Below are positions 1 to 12,775 of a stretch of 21,550 bases of DNA, one piece after another. Each line of letters begins with the position of its first letter. Within the stretch, counting starts at the first letter, position 1. The notes below the pieces were generated by a model. It was not told where the DNA came from and made no database searches. It was given only the letters and a program-made list of their open reading frames with translations. The DNA is from Phoronis ovalis (Eukaryota > Phoronida > Phoronidae), in NCBI GenBank assembly GCA_028565635.1, contig JAOXYB010099604.1, positions 1-21,550 on the forward strand, given 5' to 3'. Position numbers and translations under genes: made by a program.

Positions 1-1
1 A

Positions 2-157
2 GTTTACCGCCTTGCGGAAATTGTCCGCCGGGTACACTTCTGTAGTACCCCTTACGACAATGACCCTTTCAGCGATAATTCAGACCCTTTACAGATGATA
101 TACTGTACTGGGAAGACTGATAATAAAAAGCAAATAAAGCAATTATTCAGATAATAA
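2..157 (+). other. Possible terminal coding exon of an unidentified gene, cut by the window edge
   Basis: Frame 2 is open from the window edge for 50 codons to a tandem TAA TAA (152-157), reading VYRLAEIVRRVHFC near its start and DPFSDNSDPLQMIYC in the middle, then a lysine-rich tail. The first 80 bases hold about half a dozen CpGs and are clearly richer in G+C than the rest of the left flank, as expected of coding DNA or of a transposon end. The antisense strand is also open over about 75 bases (it includes RGTTEVYPADNFRKAV), so the strand is not settled. I recognise neither protein. It does not match the missing ankyrin half of ANKRD50. Confidence 0.3.
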
Positions 158-2975
158 AATATAATATATCACCTGGTTTGTGATAAAAATACCACTCATT
201 TATTCCATTTAACAGAACAAGCACAGCACACAGAAACTATATATGCTGCTAGCTCTAATGAATATCAGTCAATTACTGAACTATTTGATATTTCTAGCTC
301 AAAATAGGTTATTTTATCTCCAGTGTTTTCCTCTCTACTGCATGCTGATTGAATATATATAACCTCATTCTGTTACCATTCAAACTGATACATTGCCTGT
401 TTCAATTAATTGCAAACATAAATGTGTGTGGTCATGAGTTTCCACAAAAAATATTTAGACTTTTTCTCTGTAAAACAGTGGTGTTTCTGTGCTGTTTTTA
501 GCCTACTGAGAGCACATTTATTTCTCTGCTGTTGGACTGCTAAAGGTCAGCTTTGTAATTAGAGCTACCAGGTAATTTGCCTCATAAAACTAGAGGAAAA
601 AAGACTGGATCTTCCAAATGTAAATTGCTACTGGAAATGAAATGTTAATGGGTCTGAAATACTACCTTGGTGACCAAACAGTCTTCCTATATGTTTAGTT
701 TAAAATCAGAAAGAATGTTCAAAGTGTATGTACATATCTGGTCTTATGCAAGGTGTTTGATTGCAGAAACAGAAATTCTATGCACATTCCCCCCCCCCCC
801 CGTTTATGTCTTGTGAATCCCTCTGATATCCCCCTCACCCCTAAAACTGTCTGACACTTAAGTTCACTTGTTACTGAAGCCACATGGATTTTATATCTAT
901 AGTCATCATGTCAATCCCACCAAAACTGCTGAATAATTATCATTGCTACCTTTCATTTTGATTTCTATTTATTCTGGCTCTGAGAAATTCATAGATGGTG
1001 CCACTTTGGAAATAATATTTATAATAATTACAGCCTAAAAGTAGAAAACGCTTTTCTCACAATCTCTCTGCACAAGATCAAAGCTATATGCATAGCAGGC
1101 CAATTATATCTCCAATGGAGTAATTAACCATAATTAATGCCATAAAAGCTAGCTGCTGAAGTAGATGGTCATAAATATAGAATCCAGAAAATTTTGTTAG
1201 AAGGTATTAAAAGTATTATTGTTAACATAACAATATCATGAATGCACTTTTCCCAACATTGATCTGTTCATTAAATACTTTTTTTATTTTGGGAGGGTTA
1301 TCAACACAAAAGGAGATCTTTTCAAAAGGGTTATCATTGAACTGCAAAACTGCTCTACAGACAGCTAGCAAAATCAATCATATTTGGTGCTGAAACATAA
1401 GAAAACATCAGTTTCTTTTAAAATTGCCAGTCTTCCTATGCATAAACCTTTTTAAGTGGTCAAAATAACAAATCTTTGTGGAGCCATAACTTGCTAAGAA
1501 TGTAATTTCCAACAAAATAAAATACCACACTTCAAAGGGTTATAGGCTTGTACAAAATGTTCTGTTGTATACTATTAACTTATGTCTGTTGGAGTTATTA
1601 GAACTTCTCCAAGCACCTGTTAGTTCATTCACTAGAATATTAAGGTGGAAATAAACAAAACTGAACTATTTTTATGGGACAGGCATGCTGAATAGCAGTT
1701 ATAAGGCACTTATAAAGAGACATGTCAAAAAGAAATGTTGACATATTAGTATACATAGATTATATGCATAACAAATGGTTTTTGACTTGATCCAATATAT
1801 TTCCACCACCTGTGCATGAACAACCATCATCACTGGAACAAAATCTGAAAATTCTGTTAGCCTGGTTTTCATGTCCTGTGGCTGTTTGGACTTCTGACAT
1901 GTCAACAGTGCAAACAAAAGGTGACATCACCGTAAATATTAATTGGAAAATATACCAAAGTGCAATTAGCAAGTATATTACCACATTAAAATAAGAGAAC
2001 TGCATTACATTCAATGTGTTTTTTTAAAAAGTTACTTCATTAATTAAAATTTTACTTGCAATATCACTTTAGCTGTGACATTACATCAGTTTTTCGCATC
2101 CAGTTATGGTGTGCCGAGAGGTTTTCTCTGTTTGTTGACAAATTATGAGGATTTGAATAAAAGATGGATTTCAATTTGTGCTTTTATTATTAGATTACTG
2201 AACTATCTATACAGAAAGTTCTATTTAATTCCTTCACAAGACTGCAACAAATCTTAACAAGTGCAATCACAGACTGTGATTTTCATCAGGCAAATACCAA
2301 AGGGAGAACTAAGGAAGTAGGTTCATGACAATAATAAAAGACAATTTATTTTTAATAACTCTTGTTGAGTATTTTTTTAAAGCTGACAAGAGGTGCACAG
2401 CTGTTCCCACTTTACAAAAACAATTTGCTAAATCCATTCACACTTTTCTTGTCAGATAATTAGGAACTAGGAATGCAGTGTGCACACTTAGAAACATGTT
2501 AAAATGTGGAAACAATGTAATTTCTGGTTTAAAAGGTAAACAAACTGATTATATACTTTACTGCATGCATTGAATGTATGAGGATTTTTTGATAAAGATG
2601 ATTTTCTTATACAAAATTGAAACTGTACAATCAGCTGGGGGCATCCATGGAATAAGTGAAATGAAACTGGCTTAACTCATTGTCTGTAAGATTGGAGCCG
2701 ACACTTGACATAAAATCAATAACAAAAATCTTGAAATTTTGCTTGTTAAGACCATAATATGCAAATACTTAAACTATCACACTTATACAAGCTTTCAAAT
2801 CTATAAGATTATGATAACAACCTATTTCTAGAAGCAGACATTTCCGGCTAGAGAAATGTTAAGAAGCAAAAAACACAGAAAAACAGCCTAAGCGCTTTAC
2901 ATGCTAGCACATGTAGGAAGTAATTATAAAACAAAATTCCTGAAAATTTCACAAAATGTGACATAATTATTTACA
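158..2975. other. Gene-free AT-rich stretch
   Basis: No frame carries a recognisable protein, and open frames are short and low-complexity. The only distinct feature is the poly-C tract at 789-801. If the plus-strand exon at 2-157 is real, the start of this stretch would be its 3' untranslated region. Confidence 0.6.
789..801. repeat. Poly-C tract, 13 bases
   Basis: An uninterrupted run of 13 C in otherwise AT-rich DNA, followed by CCCCTCACCCC-type pyrimidine-rich sequence near 830-841. The run length is prone to sequencing error. Confidence 0.9.
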
Positions 2976-3130
2976 CCAAAGATAAGGTACTTCCTCCATA
3001 AGAACAACATGAAAATTATTGTTTTATTTTTATACTATTAATGAATGATAATTAATATATCCCCTGTTTGGTACTTCCTCCATAAGAACAACACGAAACT
3101 TATTGTTTTATTTTTAATTCCCAAAGATAA
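2976..3130. repeat. 47-bp direct duplication bracketed by 10-bp direct repeats
   Basis: The 47 bases at 2986-3032, starting GGTACTTCCTCCATAAGAAC, recur at 3070-3116 with two substitutions and an 84-base period. The 10-mer CCAAAGATAA sits immediately before copy one (2976-2985) and four bases after copy two (3121-3130). This could be an insertion carrying a target-site duplication, or a local tandem duplication of about 1.6 units. There is no coding content. Confidence 0.75.
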
Positions 3131-6100
3131 CCATTACAATCCCAGCTAGATATACACACTGGAAACTTTAGGAAAGCATACACAAACTAGATGCTACTTG
3201 CATTATATATACTATTGGACATTTAAATACAAAAGCTTTGTCAATAACAACAATAACTTTATTTTTTGCTATATTGTTGCATTAGTAAATGCTATTTGAC
3301 TAACTAGTGCATTAACAGTACTAAATTGGGTTGTCAATGCAAAATCTTCCATCTGAATGCACTGCACTGGAAACTAGTTTGCAGTTCCATTCTGGTTAAG
3401 TTTACATAGCTTTACAACATTGTATTAACCAGGAAATGAAGGCTATTCTATGCACACCATCAGCCAAAAGTTACCAGCTGAGAAAATCTATATATATTAT
3501 AAGGAAATCCCATATATAATAACTTTATTATACTAATATATTGTCTGTCAAGACACAATGCAATTCAAAATTATTTCAGTATATTTAAGTCAAGCATACT
3601 TTCACAATTACAGTTTAAACTTTGATAATTTTATAGGATATGTAATTCAAAGTTGGAAACTCCAATTGCTATCAATTCTGTTATAATCATGACCTCCCAC
3701 TCTGCAAGTGCCTGTGCCAGCACAGCAGCAGCACACACAAATGAACAAGGTAGACAAACACTAACAAATAGGCTAAAGGCAAATCAGGTGTCTCACAAAT
3801 ATTTACACAATGATTACTATACTTTTAATAGCTTATATAAATGCCAGTCTTGTGATAAAAGCACTATATTGTGTAACAAAACATGATGCAGACAAACAAC
3901 TAGCATAATGAGAAGCAATTACCCTATCATTATCCTACCCATCATTATCAAACAGCAACAAAGATGACATGTTAGTCAGATGATCAGGGATCATGAGAAT
4001 CACTGCCATAACCGGACAGTAACAGTTGACTACTTTGCGTAATCTCTTAATAACAAATGTGCAGCTGACCGAATTTTGATTTATTTAGTTTTACGAATAT
4101 GATAATGAGCAACGTTCTGGATCAGTCAGGGAGATTGCATTTGTTCATATAATGCAGTACTCCTAGGTTATTGGCATGAATGCTAGCTTTATCTTATAGT
4201 ACCATTTTACATTTTATTGCTATCACATGGACTGATATATGAAGTAAGATATATGCGTAGTTATAGAGTAATAATAAGTGTCGTATCGTATTGTATCGTA
4301 TCGTGGGAGTAGTAATCAGTATTGATTGCATATTTGTATACTGTATATTGCATAAGCACAGTTTATAAATTATTTGCATTAAATGTTTAGAACATTGATC
4401 CTACAGTGTGAACATGTAGTTTTGAAGTTGCACCCATCATTTCTCCCAGCCCAAACCCCTTCTCAGTTCATCTCTCTAACATTGGGAACAGAAAATGGCC
4501 GTGTCAATTGTCGACAAGATGAGAAAAGGGTTTGCACTGTGAGAAAGGTGTGTGATTGTTGCTAAAAGACTGATACTTGCAGGGCTGGTCCAGCTATCAT
4601 GTAATCTATTCAATCCATAAAGCATGTTCATTCAGCTATAGTATTGCTACTGGACAAACATATTTTCACTGGACAATGTCAATAACCAGACAATTCTAAA
4701 GAAATATTCAATTATTCTATGACTACATGTCACTATGTACATCCAGTTATCAAGTATGAGCATAAAGAAATGTAAATTACCATTTATAGATAGGAAAATC
4801 CAGATACCAAAAATGTGAATGTTCAAAATGAACAGCTTGCCTTAAGTGCTACATTTAGCAAAACAAAGCCAAGAATCCCTGCCAAGAACACTCTCAATCA
4901 CATGTCATTAGATAGATGGTGCATGATTATGATATTCTCAGCTGCTGTCACCACAAAAACACTGGTGGGAAACCTGGTGAATTGGCAATTTGATATAAAA
5001 AGAGCAATGAATCCAGCATGACAGATTTTCTGCCGAGTATGATATTTAATGTATATATTATAACATCACTCTGCAAATATGATAAGGAAAAGATCAGTCT
5101 AAATGCACATTACATGCTAGATTTAAAATGCATGACCATGACAACCATCATGCCAGATATGTAAGAAGTAGTAATATTATGGTATGCCATACAATTTGAA
5201 GTTATTCCAGGCTATTTACTCCAAAAAGATATCTTTGATGTGAGTGATAGCTTAGTATATTCATTTCATGTAACAATGATCACAGATTTTCACATATATT
5301 ACATTGCTGGCTCTAAAAACAGTAGCCATGCAATTGCAGTCAGGTAAATATATTTTTACAAGTAAGAAAACATCTTCATTATATACAACAGTTTTGTTTG
5401 TTTAGATATCAAGTTCTTGCTGTAGAACTAACTTAGTGGCTAAGATAGACAAAAAATGCCCTTTCAGCTAAAACAGTTTAATAATATAAATCTCTCAGCA
5501 GACCTAGTATCTATCATACTCTTATAGAGTGAAACTTGTAAACTTTCCAACAGAAAACAAATTAATGGAAAATAATACGGATCTCAGGGGAGGAACATCT
5601 TGATGGACTTCTGCCAGTACACATTTTTTACCTTTATTTAACACTTATATACCTATATATTTTGTTTCATACAATAGGATTATTTTATTATAGGTATATG
5701 TATGAAGGGCTGAAGGAGAGCAACACAAACATGTCAATCAGTGTCAGAAGATAAGACCATATAGCACAGTGACTACAGCCAAGTGATTTTTAATGATATT
5801 GTCCAAAATGACCACCATATTGTCTGGCCACTAATTACTTCCATTGTAATTCAAAATGATTGAACAGTAATTCAGATATCAACATATTTTACCAGAAGTG
5901 ACAAAATTTGGGGTCCACTATACTTACAGCACTATACTAGTGGTACATACAGTATCACTGTGTTACACATTTGTGATCTGATCTGTTTCTCCAATAGTTT
6001 AGCACATGCATTGTGTTTATTTACATGTGCACAACTTCTACTAGCCAGTATCCTGATACACTGTGAGAACATTCCTCAGTAGTGTGTGCATGCTAATGGC

Positions 6101-8165
6101 ACTTTGGTCTTTGTTCTTAGTAGAAATATATTTTTTTATTGCAAGGTTATGAAAATAGCCTGTATGGGGTCATGTTAATGAATTAATTATGCATTGTCAG
6201 TTGAAGGAGGCCAACATAGTACCCAGTTATTTTTTGTTCATCTCTACCAAAACCGAAATACTCTTATGTTCCATAGTTGGGAATTACAAGATGACAGGAA
6301 CACCTGTGTATACATATATACACCTTTCACAGAGACCTGCACAGTTTCAGGCCATATCTAAATATTATAGTACTCATCAGGGTGGTTAATTATAGCTTGC
6401 AAGGCTCATATAACATTGATAGGTTAGGTGAACCTATGTTTACTATTAAGCAGACAAATAGTCATCAAAGTTTCCCATTAAATTACATGAATTGATGTAA
6501 ACAGTCTTCAAGAGCACAAAACAGTTTTAAAAATATCATTAATATCTTAGATTTATAAGGAACAATAGAGACGTTTGTAGTTGTTTTGGAATGAAAGCTT
6601 GCAAAATGTGGTACTTCAACTTAGTCATGTTCATACAATTTAGCAACAAGGAAATGACAATATCATTAATTCTATCCAACATTAAATCGTGACCACTGTC
6701 CCTTAGAATCTTCAAGTATGTTAATGATGTCATCATCATATGGTTACCAGGACAAACAGAACATGATGGTTATTATCTTGTCAAATGCTTTTGTAATTAT
6801 GCCTAAAGGTATATTCATGTATGTAACATCACAGAATTAGGTTACAATGCAGGATGTAACAATCGAAATACTTTTATTATAAGGCATATTGTAATAATGG
6901 AACTTGAAAAACATGCTCATTGATCTCATGAACGTGTTTTTACGATGCTGCTACTTGCTAATTGATAATGATGCTTAATGTGCAATGCCATTAATTAATT
7001 CTCCAACATTTATATTGACAGATGGCCTTTCAATTAACAAGAATAGTGACAGTCTCACTGAAAAATAATGAGACTTACAGAGATAGAATTATTAAATAGG
7101 ATGATCACACTCTAGTTTATTTAATAACAAGAAATCATTTCAAAGAAATTAAAAGAAGTAATAGTAAAACAATCAGTTTTTATTGCTGTAAGATCCTACT
7201 ACTAATGTTGCATAAAAATATTACATATCAGCATTAACAGGACAAGGTATACAAAAAAAGAGAAATCAAGTAAAAGGAGATTACCCGCTAATATCAACAT
7301 GCAATGCACAATACAGGTTTCCTTTCCTTGCATGCCATCACATATCACACAAACAGTGAACACAACCATGGTCAGAAAAAGAGGTGGTGCCTTCAGTAAT
7401 GATGTGCATGGCATGGAAAGCATTGGTCAGAAGTGTAAGGAGATGAAAGATGGTGGCCTGGTATTATGTGAAAACATCAATTTCCCATCATGGATGCAGA
7501 AGCAATTTTTTTAATCAGAACTGGGGGTTTCCAAACCAACAAACATCTGCCAAACAGATTAGCAAGGAAATTACATACAACCACATGGTACATAGGAAAG
7601 ATACATGAAAGGTGTAAAGATTTGTTCTGTCTGTGTTCATTAACAATTTGAATATAATAATGTTTATAAGGTAGTCAGAGCAGAATTTTTGATATTTGCC
7701 AGGGCTTCTAAAGCAAATATCTGTGAGTCATACATAAAAAAATGATGATGCAGAAAAACAGAGAAATCTATATACAAACCCTGAGTCTCTTTATATATAT
7801 ATCTAATTGATGTCTATCCATCATCAAGGGACCTAAATAACAGTCTATGACTCACTGATTATATGAAACTAAAACAAACTTGTGTAAATTCAACAGGAAA
7901 GAGGGGAAAATAAAATAAACATAATACTAACTACCTACAATTCTACCTGAGCAATAAACCTAACAAAATACAGATTAAGATAGTATGAGCTCAGACTGCA
8001 TTCTGCACAATACTATTATTGTAAATTCTTTATACATTAAGCTCTGGCCGTATAATATTACATATCATGAACAGAAAAATCATTATAAGTCTCTAAAAAC
8101 TGTCAATACTTATTTTTAGTTAATAGCTGCAATTGTGTTACATATGAAGTTACATTATATGTAAG
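3131..8165. other. Gene-free AT-rich stretch
   Basis: Apart from the pentamer array at 4281-4304 I see no RNA gene, exon or element here. Short open frames (77 codons or fewer) near 3653-3886, 4815-5021 and 7202-7514 lack family resemblance. The segment near 7300-7500 is slightly less AT-rich but is not recognisably coding on either strand. It may lie within an intron of ANKRD50. Confidence 0.55.
4281..4304. repeat. TCGTA pentamer microsatellite, about five units
   Basis: The run is TCGTA TCGTA TTGTA TCGTA TCGT, four exact or near-exact pentamers and a partial one. It is notable only because CpG is rare in the surrounding DNA. Confidence 0.8.
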
Positions 8166-8222
8166 GATTTGATACTGGGTAAATATTTTAATACTGAGCA
8201 AAGATTTCGATCCTGGGCACAG
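8166..8222. repeat. Three imperfect 19-bp tandem units
   Basis: Units 8166-8184, 8185-8203 and 8204-8222 are each 19 bases and share a pattern close to ATTTnATACTGRGnAAAG. They differ by several substitutions but by no indels. It is a short, old minisatellite-like array in AT-rich noncoding DNA; nothing suggests coding. Confidence 0.55.
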
Positions 8223-11200
8223 ATAATGATCACTTATTTTTGAGTGTTTTAAAAAAGTAAACATTACAAAGCGGACAGTCTAAGATTCATTGTGCATATC
8301 AAACCTACTTTTGTTTCAACATTCCACACACAACTCTTAACAGTAGTGATTGCTCTTGGAGCTCTTACTGGAACTTGTGCATGTTGTACATACTAATCAT
8401 GTTTTGATTAAATTTTAAATCTTAAAAAAAAATTCTAGGTGTTCTAAGGACACAGATATTTATGCAGAAGTTCAATAATTGTTTATTACCGACTACTTAG
8501 GCTTTGAATGTTCATCAGTGTAAAGTGCATCTGAAACTAATTACCTTGCTACCTGAGAGTAGCTTCAGGCTTTTGGAAAAGGTTTCTATGGTCTGAATAT
8601 AATTTACTGTTACACCCTTGAAAGAAACATTTCTGTATATTTGGTTAACCTGTGTGGATTGTGCTTTAGTGATAAATTTAAATTAATGAACACAAACACA
8701 GTATCACCTATTTTACCAATTTACTGACCACATGGCTTGGTGTGGAATTACAGTGGTATGTGAATAAAAATACACGGAAATTTGAATACCATTTTCCTTA
8801 CAAGATTACACAAACACAATTTTACACATGGTTCTGTACTTTCTGTCCCTTCTTTCACATGGAACAGGTTTAATTTGCATTAAGGAAAAAATTCTGTTTT
8901 ATTATTCATACCTCCCATTTACATGAATAATGTGTGTACACTTTTGAAATTATTGTTAATTTACTTTTAGGCATTTTCTCATAGTTGACTACCAACTTTT
9001 TATAAAAAAACTGTACATATTAGAATTTCGGCATCATTAAACGTCAAGTAATGCAAAAGCTTAAAATATGTTCCCAGGCTATACTGTTGTTAACTTTTGA
9101 AATTTTAATAAAATTCCAATCACACACAATATATGTCGAATGAATCACACAACACTGTTTGTCTGTGGTTATTAAGAGTATTTTTAAGTAAAGGAGTTGC
9201 GTGAGAACTGATATTTTTTGTAATCCCAATCTTTTTTCGTGCATTCCTATACATATGAACCAATACACATGTCTCCCTAATGAATGTAATTGTCCCTACT
9301 GAGAACATCAAATTAGACTGTAATTCAATTTCTTTATGCTGAATGAAACAAGAAAATGAATTAGTTCTTGTACTATTAAATTGCATTTTTGTGTAGTATT
9401 GGATTTTTAGTCTGAACAGGTACTTTTCAAGTTTCTATGTATAAGCTCAAACTACATGCATGTACATTGTGCTACAAAATTTCATATCAGTTTCGAGTTT
9501 CAAGCTTGCATCAGTAGGTGCTGTAGATTAAATCAATCTAAATCCAAAACCCCAGCCAAACTAGTTTGATAAATGATTTGAGTGTTTTAGTGTAAACCTG
9601 TAAACAAATATAATTTTTCCATTAGAACCTTAACATTTGTAAATAATGAAACCCAGCACCTAAATATCTTTCTAGTATTTTGCCAAGCTAAGTCCATTTA
9701 ATATAAATAGAAAGAAGATCTTGTATTCACCATTATTAATGTTCTTTTTGACAAGTTATCATCAAACAATGTAGGACAAAGTCCAATTACAATTTCACTC
9801 ATCTGAAAGAAAATGTTTATTAGCAACAATAGGTTAATATCACCTCCTTTCCACTTAGTCTATAGAGCATTTTAATAACAAATCTACCTGGAAGAGGATA
9901 CCTAACTAAGCGTAAACAAACATGATTGGGATCACTTAACAGATCACTTGCCTATGCAATGATGCCTGTATAAGCTATTTTTGAATGAACAAATGCTAAA
10001 GAAACAAAAAAATATTTTTTGGAGACCTCATTTAGAGGATACACCCTTTCTAACCCTTTCAACCCTGTATCTGCATCAGTCCAATGACCAAAATTATTGT
10101 CTAGTGGCAGACCTTGCCACTACAGGAGAAAAGCTAAATAACACATTTAAAATTTTTTTTTGAGAAAACTTGGCAAACCAAGTCATAAAGATGTCAAGGC
10201 AGATTTATATTATTTTGTACCCATTTTTCTTTGTAATTCACGTGTTGCTTTCATCACATATTCCTACTGTACAAAGAATGAAACAGGTAGAACTAACAAG
10301 GTTCTTTAACATACTATTGTGTTCTTACTATAATGATACAAACATAATAAAAAGAAATCAAACATCGACCAGACAGTAAGGAGACCTTTGAAAGCCTTGG
10401 ATGATCTAGAAAATGCTTGGGGGAACCGCAATTGTTTTAATATCTACATAGTATTGTACAAACTGACTATAAACAAAATAACAATTTTTAATGACTATTT
10501 CAACATTGTCAGAAAACTCTCACTTCACACTTGCTCACAAAATTAATAATAGTCATACAGTACAAGTGATCATGCGAATAAATTTTCTATTTCATGTATG
10601 AGTCTACACTAAATAAACAAAAAAAAAACTTTGATGGTATAATAGCTACAACCCATTATAACTGATTTAAAAACTGGATATTACAAAATATTACAATTTT
10701 GAAATGGCCGACTCTGAAAATATTGAGTTTAGGCCTCAAAATAAAATTCCGATATAAAATAGATACACACAATATGATTTTACTCTCCTTTATTTAGAGG
10801 TATTATAGCTGTGTGCTCCTCTATGGATATTGAAATATTGTCTACTAAATCAGCAAAAGATTGATTCGACTTTATTAAAGCATATGTGATATTTTTTTTA
10901 TGAAATGGATTACTTCAAGCATAGTTTGATGCTAACTATTAACCTAGAAACTCCAGACAAAAATTACTGGTTGTATTTTCAGAATAAAATATTGTGGAAA
11001 TGAACCAATTACTGTAACAGTACTTCCAAAGCTCTGTTTGCTCAAATATTCTAAGCCAAATGTCAGACACATTCTAACATTTCAGAAACATAAATAATCT
11101 GCAGATAGAGTTTTTATTCTTATTTCATGTGTAAAATTAATGTTAACATCCTGGCTCCCCTGGAATTTCCACATCTTTCTTGCTTGATCTATCAGAAACA

Positions 11201-11603
11201 GAGTGACTGACAAAAGTGCTGAAAAATTATTTCAAAGATTTAAAACTCTGTTTGCATTTATATGAATATTTGTCCACAAAACAGAATTTCAAGCAATTAG
11301 CTAACATTTGCTGTAACCTATTATTGGAATTTTGAAATGTCTAGGATGCACTCTAAACTTTGCATATTTGATACAACAAAAACAATGCTAACCTATACTA
11401 GCTGTTAAAAGACATGCTTCATTTAAACTTGCAACTTTTAATGCCAAATATGATAAATAAATTTTTAAAATTTACCAGAAATTTACAACCACAATTCTGC
11501 AAAATATCCTGTTCCCATTATTAAAAGTAAAATTAAAAAAGCACATTGAATATCAAAAGAGACATGGGTTTTTACCAGTTGTCACTTGGCTAAATTGAGT
11601 TGG

Positions 11604-11622
11604 TATATATATATATATATAT
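11604..11622. repeat. TA dinucleotide microsatellite
   Basis: Nineteen bases of uninterrupted alternating T and A. A simple repeat, likely polymorphic. Confidence 0.9.
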
Positions 11623-12764
11623 CTCTGTCAATACTGACTCTAATCTCTGCCTCAGGTATGATCATGTCACAGTTAATTTAGAACTTATGAAAACACAAGT
11701 AACAATAGACTGCACAAAGAAGGGTACATACATTAACTCCAGGAGACTTTATGTCTTATTAATTATCCCAGTCCAGAAAATTTTAACAATGATATGTATT
11801 CATTATCATATCAACCGAAAAACCAATCAGATCAATTTCTGGTATGGTGGGAAGCCACAGGTTTATAAATGATATGGAAAAAGGTTATTTGTGGTTTATA
11901 TAATTTCAAGGTACAATTACAGCCTGAATATAATTAGAGCTGTTCACAGCTTGACAGAAAATATACTAAATATTGAAGTATTTTGTTATAAAATTAAAAT
12001 ATTGGTTTGTTTGGGAACCACAGGTATGTCAAAGGTATGGCTAACTGATAATAAAAATAACCTAGGTGAGAATCAAATGAATGCCACATTCCTAGACTGA
12101 AATATTAGAAGACAGATTATCTTAAGCAATGTTTTTATTAAACACAGTAATTTCCCACAAAACTATGTGATGGCTAATACATAAAACAACAATTTACAAT
12201 GAGAAGTTTTGATTAAATGTTATGGTATTATGAAAGATAAGATTGTGGAGATAGAAATATAAATAGTCCAGTCTTTGTATAAATGTCTGAGGAGTCTAAT
12301 TAGTCTAGTGTTTAGGGAAGGAAGTTTAGAAGAATGCACAGCAATTAATTTGTATGACCTTCAAATGTAGTATAAACAAAGTATTGTACTCATAATTTGG
12401 GGCTCAGCATATTTAACACAAGCCTCAAATTATGTACCTGGAAAATTTATGCTACTTTTCATTCAAGAATTTCATAAAGAAGAGCTCTCCTAAAAAAACA
12501 TTTTATATGACATTTGCTAATTACCAAGTGTAAATTCTGCATTATTTTGACAGACATCTGGGCTCCCATACTATTTCCACTGGAATGAACTAACATGTCA
12601 TAACAGGAGCCTGTGGGATGCAACAAGACTGACCAGTGATGTAACACACTTGTAATTAGAAACTGAATGTTTAAATGATTGATAAAGTGTAGGCTTTGAT
12701 AGTACTGAGGGGAAATGTAATTGCATGAATAGTTATTACCATCATCTAATGCTGAATGGCTCAA

Positions 12765-12775
12765 CCCCCCCCCCC
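12765..12775. repeat. Poly-C tract, 11 bases
   Basis: A run of 11 C followed by GTACTACC. It sits inside a 145-codon minus-strand open frame (12459-12896), where it would encode glycines. I do not regard that frame as a gene. Confidence 0.9.

Noticed and set aside
4571-4590. GGGCTGGTC resembling the start of the G-rich repeat at 21354
   Set aside because: Only nine or ten bases are similar, and none of the downstream G-run structure follows.
4649-4700. Possible tandem of ACTGGACAA-like units
   Set aside because: Only about nine bases recur and the spacing drifts (19 then about 18); this is within chance for the length.
7202-7514. Overlapping open frames on both strands in a slightly less AT-rich segment
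   Set aside because: Neither the 71-codon plus frame nor the 73-codon minus frame resembles a known family, and neither has convincing splice or start signals. The minus frame looks hydrophobic, but weakly.
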